From NCBI GenBank assembly GCA_947034885.2, contig OX344753.2:868001-932000 (forward strand): a stretch of DNA of 64,000 nt. The letters are read 5' to 3'. The notes under the pieces are model-generated. The model made no database searches. It saw only the letters and a list, made by a program, of their open reading frames with translations, and was not told where the DNA came from. The stretch comes from Thuidium tamariscinum (Eukaryota; Streptophyta; Bryopsida; Hypnales; Thuidiaceae). Shown here one piece after another: positions 35,465-48,450 of this stretch; position 1 is the stretch's first letter, and each line of letters opens with the position of its first letter. The translations under genes were made by a program, and so were the position numbers.

Positions 35465-37270
35465 AGTATCAAAATTTTACAATGGCGATAAACATTCAAG
35501 TACTTTTGATTACATTTACTTCCAAAAGGAATAATATAAAATAAAAGGGATTTACATTTTAGATTCATATAAATTGAGTGCATCAAAGAAAGAAAATCTC
35601 CAATATAAATTTAAAGAATTGTATAACATGGTAATTAGACTATATCTTATATTCTTAAAAAAATATATCTTTATAGCTATATGGCATTCTAATTTTCAAA
35701 ATACTTAGATGTTGAAAGGGCCTACTTTATTATGTGTTCAATCATAGTTGTCAAAAAATAAATGCCAAAGTTTTTTAAAACACATATCTTTTTAAAGATA
35801 AAACAAAATAAATTTATGTACTTTTGGAAAATCAACAAAATCACATTTTAAAACTACTATTAATTGTTGAGAAGGAAATGCCAACCTTGCTCACTTCTTG
35901 AAGAATATATTTCCCCCCTTTTATGGAATTAATACTTGTAGAAATTTGGTCTTCTAAAACTTTGTTGTATAGAATAATTTGCTTATAAACACTTATAATT
36001 TATTCATAACAATTGAAAGTGAGGTGTTTAGCAATGAAATTTGAAATAATTTATACAAAACAACTTGTCTTTGTAAATACCAATCGTTTTTAACAAAATG
36101 AGTCATTTGTGACGGATTGCCAAAAAACAATTTTCTATTTGTGTAATTCTCAATCTTTAGAAGAATCCTTGCATGAGCTATGTTTTAATCTCTACATGGC
36201 CAAGGCATCATATTATAGTGTCAACATAATTTTAAAATAGCATAGAAGTCAAATGGATAATGTTTTTGTTGAAATGTTTTAACAAGTAAAAAGAAATTCA
36301 AGAATATCTTCTAAATCACTTTAAGTTTTGATGAAATATGTTCTCAATAACTCAAAAAAGAATTTTGAATGAAGGCATGAAATATGCTCTCTACGTCATC
36401 ATTATGGACAAGTTGATCTTTTCTAGAATTACAAACCCATGTACATTGATAGACTTGGACAAAATACACAAAATGAGGATGATAATTCATCTATTTCTCC
36501 AAACATACATATGTTGATCCAAATAGGAATGATTCCATTGAGGCGTTGAAATGCTTTGTAGTTTCTATAGTGATTTCATCCATTGCAAAGAGGGAAATAT
36601 AATGTCAAATATTTCTTTGAAGAAATTTTATTATAACTATTGTGTCATAAATTGATCAAAGAATCTTTCATTTTCTATGATTGGATTTTCCTATTAGTGT
36701 ATGCAACCTTGATTTTTCAAAGATACTATTTGAAAAATAATTGAGTTGACATCAATACTCAATAGTAATATTATTACATTGTACCTATGTCTATAAATTA
36801 TCTAATCAACAATGCTAGATTGTGAGTCTGGACATGCAAGTATGTGAGCCTTGAGCATGTGTATAAATAGATATCTTACAACCATTAAAAGTGCTTATCA
36901 TGTAAACACCTATAATAAGGGTATTTACAACATAATTACACAGTTCTTATAAAATGCTTTTATGATAGACACCTAATTATATCATAAGTGTATAATCTTC
37001 TAGCTTTCTATAATCTTCTTGTTTCATTAATTCATTTTAGTTGGTTTTGGAATGTTAATCTTATTTTGATATCATCATAAAATTCATATAATTGTAAGCA
37101 AATACACAAATATATTAGAACTGATCATCTATGACCATTACATATCATATATAGAGACCTCAATTCTAGGTGTAGCATTACACTACAAATCTCATGCATG
37201 ACAAGATTGTTTTTGGAATTTGATTTTTCTTATATCTAATTATATAAAAGTAAAATTTTTCAAAAAAAAC
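35465..37270. other. AT-rich gene desert
   Basis: Nothing supportable seen on either strand. Confidence 0.4.
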
Positions 37271-37271
37271 G

Positions 37272-37985
37272 TAACTCCTAAAGGACCAAATACTGTTTTT
37301 TTGGCAATATAGTGATTTTGGATAGCTTACTATAGATGGAGTTTGTTTTTCTTTGAGATTTTCACACAACATGTGCCCAAAGAATAGCTATAAGGCTCAA
37401 CAATTTTCATAATTTTTGACTACATGGCTAAAAAGTTATTGCATGATGTGTCATTTTCAAAATTTGGAGGGTAGCCCAAGCAACTCATAAAACTTCTTTA
37501 AAAATCATTTTTTTTAAAATAAAAAATTGAAATTGATTCTTTAGATTTATATATACATTGAAAAGTTTTGAATCATTCCATTTTGATTTAAGAGATGAAA
37601 TTTATGAGGAGTTTTAGTTTGTCGGTAGGTACAGCATCTATAAAAACCATACCTATCCACAAACTTAAGCTCCTCATAACTTTCATCTCTTAAATCAAAA
37701 CAAAATTATTCAAAGCTTCATATATATATAATCACTTTCAAATTTCAATTTTTAGAAAAAATGATTTTTAAAGAAGTTTTATGAATTGCTTGGGCTACCC
37801 TCCAAATTTTGAAAATGACACATCATGCAATAACTTTTTAACCATGTAGTCAAAAATTATGGAAATTGTTGAACCTTACAACTATTCTTTGGATACATGT
37901 TGTGTGAAAATTTCAAAGAAAAAAAATAGAATTATACCAAAAATTGCTATATTGCCAAAAATGGTGTTTGGACCTTTAGAGGTTA
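37272..37985. repeat. Fold-back element with ~350-base arms
   Basis: Two arms of about 350 bases face each other around 37635 with almost no loop. For example TTTGGAGGGTAGCCCAAGCA (37466 region) returns as its inverse GCTTGGGCTACCCTCCAAA (37789 region), and the outer ends are TAACTCCTAAAGGACCAAA and the inverse TTTGGACCTTTAGAGGTTA. A transcript would fold into one long hairpin. No open frame of note; target duplication not identified. Confidence 0.8.
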
Positions 37986-38686
37986 AGATTTTATAATGCT
38001 ATTAAGGTTTTGTATCTAATTATTATCCATTCAAATGTTAAGAATAGAAATTGTGTTTTTATGAAGTTTTGAAGTTTTATCTTCAAAATTCATTTGAAGA
38101 GAATCTTAAAATAATTTTATAATTTTGGTCATAGGGATGCTTTTTACTTTTTATGCTTTATATTATCTTCTTTTTATGTAAAATTCAAAAAAATGATTGA
38201 ACATACATTTTATGACAAATTTGTGATTTATCCAAACCTCTTGGACCTATAGAGGTCAATAAAACAATTATAAATTTTATTTAATTGTAGAAAATAGGTG
38301 ATTTCACCTTCTAAAATCTAAATAATACAAAATAAGAAATAAGATTTGTTTAAATTAATATGAAAAATCGACCATGTAGATTGATGGCTTTGAAGTGTAA
38401 CCACATGGTTGTAGACTTTATCCTAGAAAGTTTAGTATTGATAAAAAAATGAGATGACAAGACCTATCATCAAGCTATTTTTCCAATTAAAAAATGATTC
38501 AATTTTTGGACCATTAAGTGCATTCTTCAAATGCTCAATTAATTTTGAAAGTTATATATCCATCAATTTTTTTTGCCGTAAACATCCTTCAAAGGTGGTA
38601 GAATTAATCCTCAAAGGTTGCAACCTCTATGACTATGGTAGTCACTAAAATACTTTGATTACTGAACCAATATTCTAGGTTAATTG
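37986..38686. other. AT-rich gene-free stretch
   Basis: Contains a short GGACCTATAGAGGTCAA motif near 38240 that recalls the fold-back ends. No gene. Confidence 0.4.
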
Positions 38687-38917
38687 CACTACAAGAGAAA
38701 GGGGTGTTTTAAGTATATTCCTAGAGATAAGATTTTAAGCAATGAAATTTTTATGAGAATTCTAGTAAAAATTTACTAGAAATACATGTCTTTCTAGTAA
38801 CATTTTACTAGAAAGATATGTACTTCTAATAAATTCTTACTAAAATCTCTTAGAAAGGTCATTACTTAAAATCTTATCTCTAGAACTACACTTAAAACAC
38901 CCCATTCTATTGTAGTG
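38687..38917. mobile_element. CACTA-like MITE (231 bp)
   Basis: Begins CACTACAAGAGAAAGGGGTG and ends CACCCCATTCTATTGTAGTG. The 3-bp duplication TTG lies at 38684-38686 and 38918-38920. The interior is largely palindromic. CACTACAAG ends are classical for plant CACTA elements. Confidence 0.85.
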
Positions 38918-38986
38918 TTGTTATTTCTACAGTTGATTTTTAAAAAATGTGGAAGACAATGTGGAAATCATCCTCTCTGAAATTGT

Positions 38987-39204
38987 CACTATAAGAAAAC
39001 CCATGTTTCAAGTAACGAGCCCTAATTTTTTTAAACAAATTTTAAGAGATGTCAATGTTTACAATCTAATGTTTTTATGTAAATAAGAATGTTCAATATA
39101 ACATCAATGTTGACATAAAAATATTGGTTGTAAACATTGACATCACTTAAAATTCATTTAAAAGAATTAGGGCTTGTTATCCAAAACATCAGTTTTTTAG
39201 AATG
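38987..39204. mobile_element. CACTA-like MITE, eroded (218 bp)
   Basis: Begins CACTATAAGAAAACCC. The right end GTTTTTTAGAATG is degenerate. Interior relates to the MITE at 4632. No duplication left. It lies 69 bases after the previous MITE. Confidence 0.6.
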
Positions 39205-39499
39205 CATAGAAATCATCGGTATAAAAAACCCCAAAAGAACTCATTTGAAGTCAAAGTACTATAGAAAATTTCTACTTTCTACTCCTAAATTTGAGGATTA
39301 ATAATTGTTCTATATACACAAATACCTTGAATGTCATTCATTGGACACTAAATGTTTGTAGTGTCCTTAATGGATTAATAGCAAGGCTTTTTTGGAGACC
39401 ATTGTCTCCTTTGCTCGCTTGTGGATCCTTTATTTTCACCCTTGGAATGAAGCAAACACAACTAGATTCAATGCACATCTCAATGCTATAGGTATCTAA

Positions 39500-40260
39500 G
39501 CATCAATCCATTGTGCCTTTCAAGCAATAGATATTTTCTATCTACTCTATTTCTAGTTCATTTCTACTCAAATTTTGAAGTTCCTACTAACTCCAGTACC
39601 CACTCTTTTGTGTGACTTCATTAATCTAAAAGTATATCTTGATCCTACTTTCTATCTTGATTTTTCTATTCTAACTTTACCTCAAATTTTCTATTCTACT
39701 TCTATGTCAATTTCCTCTCCCAATTAATCCTATTCTACTTCAATGTTATTTCTATTTTAATTCTATATCTAATTCAATCCTCACTTTGATTTTCTATTTT
39801 AATTCTACTTGGTTCCTCTCTTCTAAACCTACTTCTAACTTGACTTCTTTCTATTCTAATTCTATTTTTATTTCATCTTTGCCTCTAATAGTCTAACTGG
39901 TCTTCCTATTTTAATTTGACTTGTGATTTGAATTTGATTTCTAATTTGATTTCCCTAATTTAGTTAGATGACCTTATTCTAAGTCTACTTCCACTTTGAT
40001 CTTCTATTCTAACTTTGATTTCTACTCTATCTCTACTTCTTGATTTATTAGTTTAATTTAACTTTCTCTTTTAGTCCTACTTCTACTTAGGTTTTTAATT
40101 CTAATTTGACTTTCTATTTTAATTCTATTCCTAATTTAATCTACTATTTCTAATTTAATTTATTATTCTTGATTTGATTCACTATTCTTAAGTTGATTTA
40201 TTATTTCTAATTTGATATAATATTTCTAATTCTATATCTACTTCCAAATCTATATTATTT
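39500..40260. repeat. Pyrimidine-rich low-complexity tract
   Basis: Several hundred bases built of degenerate TTCTAATTT, TTCTATTCTA and TTTGATTT words with few purine-rich breaks on the plus strand. A short (TTTTC)n microsatellite follows at about 40489-40508. Non-coding. Confidence 0.6.
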
Positions 40261-43200
40261 CTCAACATGCAACAATGAATGGAAGAAAGTTTTATAGGCA
40301 TACCTCCTCTATTATGATTGCCGTAGCTTCCCCTCCTAATTCTTCAACTGCTATTGTTGTCAATTTTGTAGTTTAAATGTCTTTAAATAGGGTGTCAAGG
40401 TTCCCATTCTTATACACCATGCCTAAGTCGGAGTTGATTGTTTGTGGTGAATATTCATTCCTACCCCTGTTGGCCTCCATCTTTCTTTTCTTTTCTTTTC
40501 TTTCCACCTCTTTCCTACTTGACTTTCTTCTTTGACCAAGTAGTTGGCTACCCTAACTTCCTCACACCACAATTTCCTTGAGAGATCCTAATGACCTAGT
40601 TTCTACTTGTAAGAATCTATTTACTTAGAAGTTCCTATGTATCACTACTTTGTAAGAACCTATGACATATAACCTACCTAATTGTTGACTTGCCTAGTCC
40701 TATGTGTTCCTAAACTAAAGGTTAGAATTGAATCTCAAGGCTTCCCGCCTCATAGCTAAATATTTGTCACTCTCTCTTCCTTTCTTTACTTTGTTGGAGA
40801 GTTTTCACTATGCAACAAGGGTCAAGGTTATGAGAAAGGCTTAGAAATCATAGTACTACTACTTCTCTCCCTTCACTTCCTTCTATTTTTTATCCCTTCT
40901 ATCCCTATGTCTATCTAGATTCTATTTGATAAAGAGGACTTGGACTAGGCCCCCTTCACCCCACTTAGCTGACTTTGGATTATAATCCCATTTTTTTTCA
41001 ATTTTCAAGCAATGGAAGTGTCTCAAATCCTACTGCCTTATAATTGCTACATTGACCCCAGTTGTCTTTGAATTATGTTGCTTGGCCTTGCTGTCCTAGC
41101 CACTACACTCCACTTTGCCTCTATTACCTAGCCTACTACAACCTAGCCACACTTTGAGACCCCTAGCATGGAATGTTGTAGTTGGAGGGTAGTTGGCTCA
41201 TTGGAAGTATTGGGGGTGTTAGTTGGTGTTTGGGGAATGCTGGGAGGTGTTAGGGTGTGTGAACCAGTACTAGGAAGTGCTGGTTTCCTTGCTTAGATAC
41301 AAGGAAAAGATACAAAAGACTCCCACAAAAACCAAGAGAAGTAAGGAGTAGAGGGTGAACAACTATAGTATGAGGACTTCAGACTTTTCCTATTTTCTAC
41401 CCTATCATTTATTGTAGCATACTACTATTTGGAGGCTAAACTTTGGATAGTTTTCCAAACATTTTAAAAACTAAACTTTGGACATGACCACTATCGGGGT
41501 CAAAACCTTGCTATAGGCCTCAGTTTCACATCCAATCAATTAAGACTTTCTCATGCATAAGGGGTTCAAAGCTTTGCCATCTTAATTTTGACATACCACT
41601 ACAACCTTTGACCTCTAGCGGTTTGAAGCTTTGTCATCCTAGTAGGACCTACTAATGTTGTTCGCAAATGAAGACAAAATTAGCATATATATATTATCCT
41701 AGGATACACCATGATACATAGCCGCAATAGGATTAATATGATCCTTGACCCTTGATAGTAGACACTCAAATACTCAAGCTGGAGACTCTTCAAAGTAGCA
41801 TTGCTAAGTTGTATGGAGAATTACTCTAAAGTTAGTACACAAGGTGACTTGACTCTACAACTTTGTAAAACTTCAACAAGTAAGATCTCAATGGACTTGA
41901 CTCAAAATAACTCAATAAAATTAATTAGTAAACAATGCCAAATTAAAGGAGCTCTATAAAACTTGACTCAAGACTCTAATTGACTCAATTTGATTAGTAA
42001 TCTCACCAACAAGACTCCAACACCTTACACAAGTAGTCAAAACCATCAACATCAATAAACACACACAAGGAAGGCTCTCAAACATCTAAAATGTAAAGAC
42101 TCTCATTGAAAGGGGCAATGAAGACCCAAAAATCACCATCAAAGGTTTTTGGGCCTAAAATGCCTATTGTTTTAATGTTAATTGGATCCAATTGCTCTAT
42201 ACATAAAAGTATAGATAAAGATAGAAAAATATAGGGAAATATGAGCACCTTTTTATATTTGCCCAAGGCACTCATCTCCCCTTTTCCTACCTAAAAATCC
42301 TAGATTTCACCTTGGATCTCTGGTTTTCATCCCAATCCATGGGTTCTCATCCAAATACATAGGTTTTCATCCAAATTTAAAATAAGGACCCCTATAACCA
42401 TGTTGCTACATCCTATATTTGGGCCTATATGCTAACTTTTAGAGATTAATTACAAATTACAAACGAATTGCGCTATTGAATCTAGAAGGCTATTTTCAAC
42501 CCATTGAAATCCTCCACCTCTTTTACTAAGCCTAAAATCTCAATGAAACCTAGTGTAAGTTTAAAAATCAAAATGAGTAAAGACCTAGTTTTTGGAATTC
42601 AACTTTTTTGCAAAAAAAACTTGAGTCGGCTCCTAAATGCATATAAAAAATAAAAAAGACCTAGCATTGACCTCATTCCAATTCTATATGCTTTTGGTGT
42701 GCCGGTCAACCTTTATTGCAACATTTGAATGCACTAGTTGTTGGGGAATCTTACCGGTTCGGATATTGATGACTATTGGAATGTGTTGAAGCTCATAGGG
42801 ATGTTTTATTAGCATAAAACAAACTATTCTAATTTTAGTGAGATTTTACCGCACTTTGGGGGGAAATTTTTAGGAATTTTTCATCAAAGATTTCAATACT
42901 TGACTGCTTGAAAAAACATTTTCTAACTATTAAAGAATTTCAAGGTTTTTTGTAAGACCTCTCACGGAATCCTCCAAAATAGGTGTAGATTGACATCCTC
43001 GCCCTCTGCTTTTGGAGAAAGAGGATAAAATCTCAATCCCTTCAAATGGCCTTGGTAATAGGAAAATCTTTTTCACCAAAAGAAATCCTAGAGAACTGAA
43101 CTTGCCACCAAGTCTTCAGTGCAAATCCAACCTTAGACCGCCATACTTTGTTATTAAATTCCTTCCGTTAGTTTGTCTTATGTGAGTATTATTCACATAC

Positions 43201-43332
43201 CTTCAATTGGAATTTTTTTATTTTGTCAATGTTATAGGAAAATTGAAATCTCTCCTTAGAACCCTATCCTAATGACCTCGTTAAGGATCTCTTGGACCAA
43301 TTAACAAAATTTAGTTGCATACAAGGCTAAAT
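40261..43332. other. Gene desert
   Basis: No gene recognised. Frames such as 42078-42275 (minus) are isolated and lack domain or splice context. Confidence 0.4.
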
Positions 43333-43335
43333 ACT

Positions 43336-43553
43336 CACTAGAAGAAAATCGTGTTAAAATCCATAGAAACACGTCACCTAGTTTATGTTGAATTCCTGTT
43401 TCAAAATGCAGTCAAAATGCCAAAAAATGCCAAAAAATCCTTTTTTTGCGTTTTATTGCGTTTTGATTGCATTTTGACTACGTTTTGAAACAGGAATTCA
43501 ACATAAACTAGGTGACATGTTTTCAGGGATTTTAACATGATTTTCTTCTAGTG
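43336..43553. mobile_element. CACTA-like MITE (218 bp)
   Basis: Begins CACTAGAAGAAAATCGTG and ends CATGATTTTCTTCTAGTG. Duplication ACT lies at 43333-43335 and 43554-43556. The arms are near-perfect palindromes including GAATTCCTGTTTCAAAA and its inverse. Confidence 0.85.
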
Positions 43554-43556
43554 ACT

Positions 43557-44330
43557 TGAGTATTCTAATTTTTTTACTAATTCTTGGTTTCCAACCTATT
43601 TATAAGTGGATTTGGTTCAAAACTATTTATGATATCCTAATCCAAATCAAATACAACATTAGTATGTAGCATGCCTATTTTGGTTCTACACTCTCTTTAG
43701 GGTTTTTTGTATGTTTTTTCCTACTTAATTTTGCAAGAAATTGAAAAAAAAAAGTGAACTTCACATACTAACAAATCGAGGGTTTACATAACCTTATTGC
43801 ATAGGTCAATTCTTGGAAGGACAATAGTTGGTTTGTCACATTTTGATAAATCTGATAAAATTTCCCCTAAAAAAAAGCCTTGGTTAGTAATGAAGTCAAC
43901 CAATAGAACTTTTAGGTCCGCAGCCTTCCTAGATGGTTAGCCCTTTATTGCCTATAGCTCCAATGTGTGTAAAAACATTCTTGTTCTTTAAGCCTTATAA
44001 GTTTGTATGTCACTAAAGTATGAAAATCTCAATGGTACGATCTTATAGTGTACATGTTGTAGATGACATGGATCAAATTTGGAGTTAGTTGGTTGCAAAG
44101 ATTGCAAGATTATAATGTTTTAGTGTTAGAAATAGATATTGAAATTTTTCTAAATACACACATAGAGGTGAAACTTGATTTTCTAACCTACTTGATTAAA
44201 TGAATTATAGACTATAAAGTATAAAGTGCTTCAAAACCAACATACAAACATATTGGTGAAAAATAATGTCATTCAATAGACTCATTGTGTTTGCAAAATG
44301 ACTTTGAAATGTCAAAAAAATAGAGACAAA
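43557..44330. other. AT-rich gene-free stretch
   Basis: Nothing supportable seen. Confidence 0.4.
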
Positions 44331-46490
44331 GGTGGGAGTGCTATTTTGTGAGCCTTAGAGCATGAGCCTATGAGCCTAAGAGCTTGTGAGCTTCTAATTT
44401 TTGGTGAAATTTTTAGTGGTTTTTAGAATGTCGACCTATTACCATGCTTTAGGAATTTAGGATTTTTATGGCTAGTAACCCCCCTGTGGGATTTGAAATT
44501 TGTGACTTTCAAATTTTTATTTTTTTTTAATTTTTATTTTTTTCAATAATTTTTTTCAATTCCTTTTCCATTTTTCCACTTTTTTTGCAACTCCATCACC
44601 CTCCAAAATTCCTCTCGATATTGAGAGGCCCCATGGAGGTAGAGGGACTTAGAGCTCTCAAAACTTTTGTTTTCATTTTTTCAAATTTTTTTTCTTTTTT
44701 TGTAACTATGTCACTAGTTCACCTAGGAAGTTCACTTAGAAAATTTTATTAGGTATGGTGTGATCAAAGATATGGTGGGTTTAATTCCTTGAACTAAAAA
44801 ACTTGAAATATTTTTGAAAATAATATAAGGTGCTAAAATATATAAAAAGTGTATTATAACTAAGATATGGTCCCTAATAATACATCCTATTTTAGTTTAT
44901 TTTTAATCTAAATGTATATAGTACAACTAGATATAAGATATAGGTAGGGGCATGCTACAACTAGTTGATAATTACAGTTGGAGGTATCCAAAGGGTAGAT
45001 GAATGGTTTCAAGTGTCTTGGGATGGATGGAATCTATTCCTTAGCAAATTTAGGTGACTATACGAGTAGGTGTAGATTGGCATGCTTATGATTTGATTTG
45101 AGGTTACACCTAGTGAATACTGAATGGTGAATTTTGGAGTATATGTGAACGTAGACAACTTTTCCTTCTTTTTCCAATTTAGTTTTAGTTCTTGCAAAGT
45201 TTATCACCATTTTGTGGTGATTGTTTGTTGTCTTGGTAGTATAGGTCCAGCAATGGTAATTTCTAGGCAAGTTGAATCCAAATTATAGAGTTCAGGTTTG
45301 AATAGATTGTCATTTTATAAGAGTTGCCATTCTTTTTTGGAGGGGACATTCCCATTTTCTTTTGATTACCAATTTTTTTTGGTGTTCTATGTGTTTTTTA
45401 ACACAATGGGATACAAAATCACAGTTTTGTACTTGCACCATTTTCATTGTTGCTCTAGATTAAGATGTTAGAACTCATTCTTAGCTCATTTCATTTCATT
45501 TGCAATTTACAGTACTATAATTTGTATGTGCATTCTTCTTTGTTAGGATTGTACCTTGTGCAAGATTGTAGTAGAGCAAGAAATCATGGTGTCGTTGTTT
45601 GGTTGAATGTTTGCACAATGTGTCGGATGGAAGAATTTGTGTTTGTTACTTGTGCTTGTCCTTCAAAGTTCTAGTTCTGAAAAGCATGTAATTTGTATAA
45701 TTTAGTTTCCAAAATCTTGTCATTTTGCGTACAAGGCAACTTGTGAATTCAATGAATTCTTTGCTAAACCTCCACATATGGATTTTGAACCTACTTAAGT
45801 CCATTTCAATATATTGTCTTCTATTGGAAATAATATATTTATAATGAAGATAGGGTGTGAAAAAATTGCCTCTCTTTTGAATTTGAAGTAAGTGTAGGGT
45901 ACTAAAAAATAGGCTAAATTAGAAAATTAGCTAATGATAGGGTGTCTTTAATTGGTCCCCTCCATCAAAATACCCCCCTAAAGATACCCCTTGTTCACAC
46001 ATGATATATGAACACCCTGAGTAGTGACTCCCCCAAGCTAGTTTACTTTTTTTGCAACTTTGTCAATTGTCACCCCTCACACCCTTCTCTTGGACAATTG
46101 GAGGGTGATAAAGTTGCAGAAAAAATATTAAAAAAAAAAAAAATGAGCAACTCCATCATCCTAGAAAATCCCTTGTCAAGTTTTGGATTTTGGACCTCAA
46201 AAAAAAATTCAAAATTTCAAATTATTTTTGGAAGGTATTGAAAGGCCCTTTAGAGATAGTAGGATTTGAAATTTTAAAATATATTAACCACACTTCCATG
46301 GTAATAGGTCCACGTTCATAAAGCTGAAATTTTACTATACATAGAATTTTTTAAAAATGACTTCACTTCTTTTCTCTTTTGGCCTAAAAAATTCAAAGTT
46401 TTGTTTGGTTAATGCTCTGGGCTCACAAGGCTTATGCTCATAGCTCTCAACCTCATGCTTTTAGGCTCACAAACTAGCATCGTTGCAACC
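44331..46490. mobile_element. Long-TIR DNA element (about 2.16 kb)
   Basis: The left terminal ~200 bases (GCTATTTTGTGAGCC, TTAGAGCATGAG, then GACCTATTACCATG and GGATTTGAAATTT) return as inverse sequence in the right terminal ~250 bases (GGCTCACAAACTAGC, CTCATGCTTTTAGG, CATGGTAATAGGTC). The interior has only short frames, for example 45009-45270 minus. Long TIRs suggest a Mutator-type non-autonomous element, but I found no clear 9-bp duplication. Confidence 0.55.
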
Positions 46491-47213
46491 AAAAAAAAAA
46501 CATCTATAATTGAACCTCCTTTTACTAAAATGCTTCTATATCATTCATAACTTATTGGATTGATATGAAATTTTAAACACACAAACTAAACTAGTATATG
46601 CAATTTTTCCAAAAGTTTTTTTAGTAGAAACAAACATTCTATAAGGAAGAAATAAGCTACGAAAGTTCAGTGTAATCTAAAAATGTTTAGATTTTAAACT
46701 TTGAATTCCTCCTAAACATTCAAAACAATTTGGATTGACATGAAAATTTTACCACAATAACTAGGCTTCAAAAAAAACATAATCCAACAAATTTTATGTA
46801 AAAATTAAAACTAACATTGCATGAAAAAGATACAAGCCCCTAAAGTTACAACCATCAAAATGCATTTTGGTAAACTCAAACTGAACTTGTGAACTTCAAA
46901 TAACTTTCAAAAAATCTATACATCTTGAATTGATCTAAAATTTTTAACACACAAAATAGACTAGTATGCGCAAATTTCCAAACAAGTTTGATTGAATTCA
47001 GAAATCAGATGCAAGTTTTTTAAAACACTTTAAATTGGACTATGAGACTATGTGAGGACACTTTTCGTCCCTAAGGCGATGATAGTTTCGTATCGGATGA
47101 ACTCAAAATTTTTGGAGGAAGATCATCCTTTCTCAAAGATGAAATACGCCGATCTCCATCAGCCACGGCTTGGCGGCTTTGACGGTCATCACCCCTTCGA
47201 ACTGGAGAATGGA
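46491..47213. other. Gene-free stretch left of segmental copy 2
   Basis: AT-rich up to about 47040, then GC content rises. Sequence 47040-47213 has no match in copy 1, so the duplication boundary lies near 47214. Confidence 0.4.
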
Positions 47214-48078
47214 AGTGCCCTCCAAACAGTGCGTGACCTTGCCGACAATTTTTCTCGGCAAATCTGTTGTGGTTAGTGTCCCTGGAAGCAAGTGGGAGAG
47301 ATGCAACACCTGCGGCGCACGAGGGTTCTCCATCACGTCGCGGAAGACGATGCGAAGATCCGAATCGCTTTGCAGTGGTGGGAATATATGTGGTGTCGGT
47401 AGAGGCTGGACTGATTTAAGAACGAATCGCTCGAGTTTGAGGTTCCTCTGTCCTGCATGGTGCAGAACGCTCTGAGAGTTTCTGTCGTAGAAGGATTCAC
47501 ACCGAGTGAGATCGAGGTGTAGCGTTGCATGCTATATGTCTGTCGGTTTTGACCTCAGGCGTGAGCAGTACGAGGTTAGAGATCGATATCTCAGCGCAGT
47601 GCTTGTGAATTTCGAAGAATCTGCGCATTCCACGAATTTCCGGTGTCGTTTCAAGGTTTGGGGGGCATGCAGTCAGGAGGTGATTCTGTCCTGCTTTGTT
47701 AGATTTGTATGCAGTACTCCGATTTAGGGGAGAGTTTTCAGACGTGGAAATGTGAGACGAGATTCGAGATAGACGAAGGAATCTCCGGCTAGGGTAAACA
47801 CACATTTCTGCGTCATCAATGTCCTGGCGGAACTGAACGAGGAATTAATCAGGAAAGTTAGAATCCGCTCTTCAGTCGGAGGGAAAGAGGCAACCGAACA
47901 GATGCGCTACAAATGAATTTTTCTGATTCCGAGGTTCCTTTCTTCTGCTCACGCGGATACATGTATGTGAGGTTCATGCTGCGGCTACGTTTTTTCCGTC
48001 ACCTTAGGAATGCACAGTGATCTGCAGGAAAATTTACTGGCAGGTAGAACAATATTCTGGATCATCTGGTAAGTAATA

Positions 48079-48146
48079 CCCCCTCCGTTTGGAAGTAGTG
48101 TATCCATTTTTCAGTGGTCAGATGCACTATTTCCAAATGGAGGTAG
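48079..48146. mobile_element. Very short Stowaway-like MITE (68 bp)
   Basis: Ends CCCCCTCCGTTTGGAAGTAG and inverse CTATTTCCAAATGGAGGTAG, flanked by TA at 48077-48078 and 48147-48148. The matching site in copy 1 (about 15385-15400) reads straight through without it. The CTCCGT-type ends and TA duplication fit Tc1/mariner-derived Stowaway MITEs. Confidence 0.8.
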
Positions 48147-48384
48147 TATGTGATAGGCAGTCAATGAGAGTTACATTTGCTTACTTAGAATGTTGAATTC
48201 TCCCGGTTCAGCCTCGTTCATTGTTTTGAATTGAAAGTCATTGTACTGATGGTATGCAGTCAGTGTCCCCTAGCTGTTTGAGGAGCTCGAAAACTATCAC
48301 ATCATGTTTTCTGCGTTTCTTTGCAGGCTCTTGTCGAAAAATCATTATCAAAATGGTTTTAACTTGTCGTTCTTGTCTTTTCAG

Positions 48385-48450
48385 GGTCTTGCGCCGTAGC
48401 TCTCCAGCGTGCAGTTGCGAATTTCGATTGGAGCCACATGCTACTTGAAG
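48385..48450 (+). CDS. Candidate small upstream exon, copy 2
   Basis: Same length (66 bases), acceptor (TTTTCAG) and donor (GAAG|GTAAGA) as 15614-15679. The third frame is open with LQRAVANFDW. See the copy-1 entry for the uncertainty about which gene it belongs to. Confidence 0.4.

Noticed and set aside
40489-40508. Short (TTTTC)n microsatellite.
   Set aside because: Ordinary simple repeat with no further interest.
30378-47000. Many 60-70 codon open frames in the desert (for example 31196-31381, 37178-37372, 38454-38648, 39291-39491, 42078-42275, 45465-45674).
   Set aside because: They are isolated, AT-driven, without domain motifs, promoter or splice context, and at a density expected by chance.
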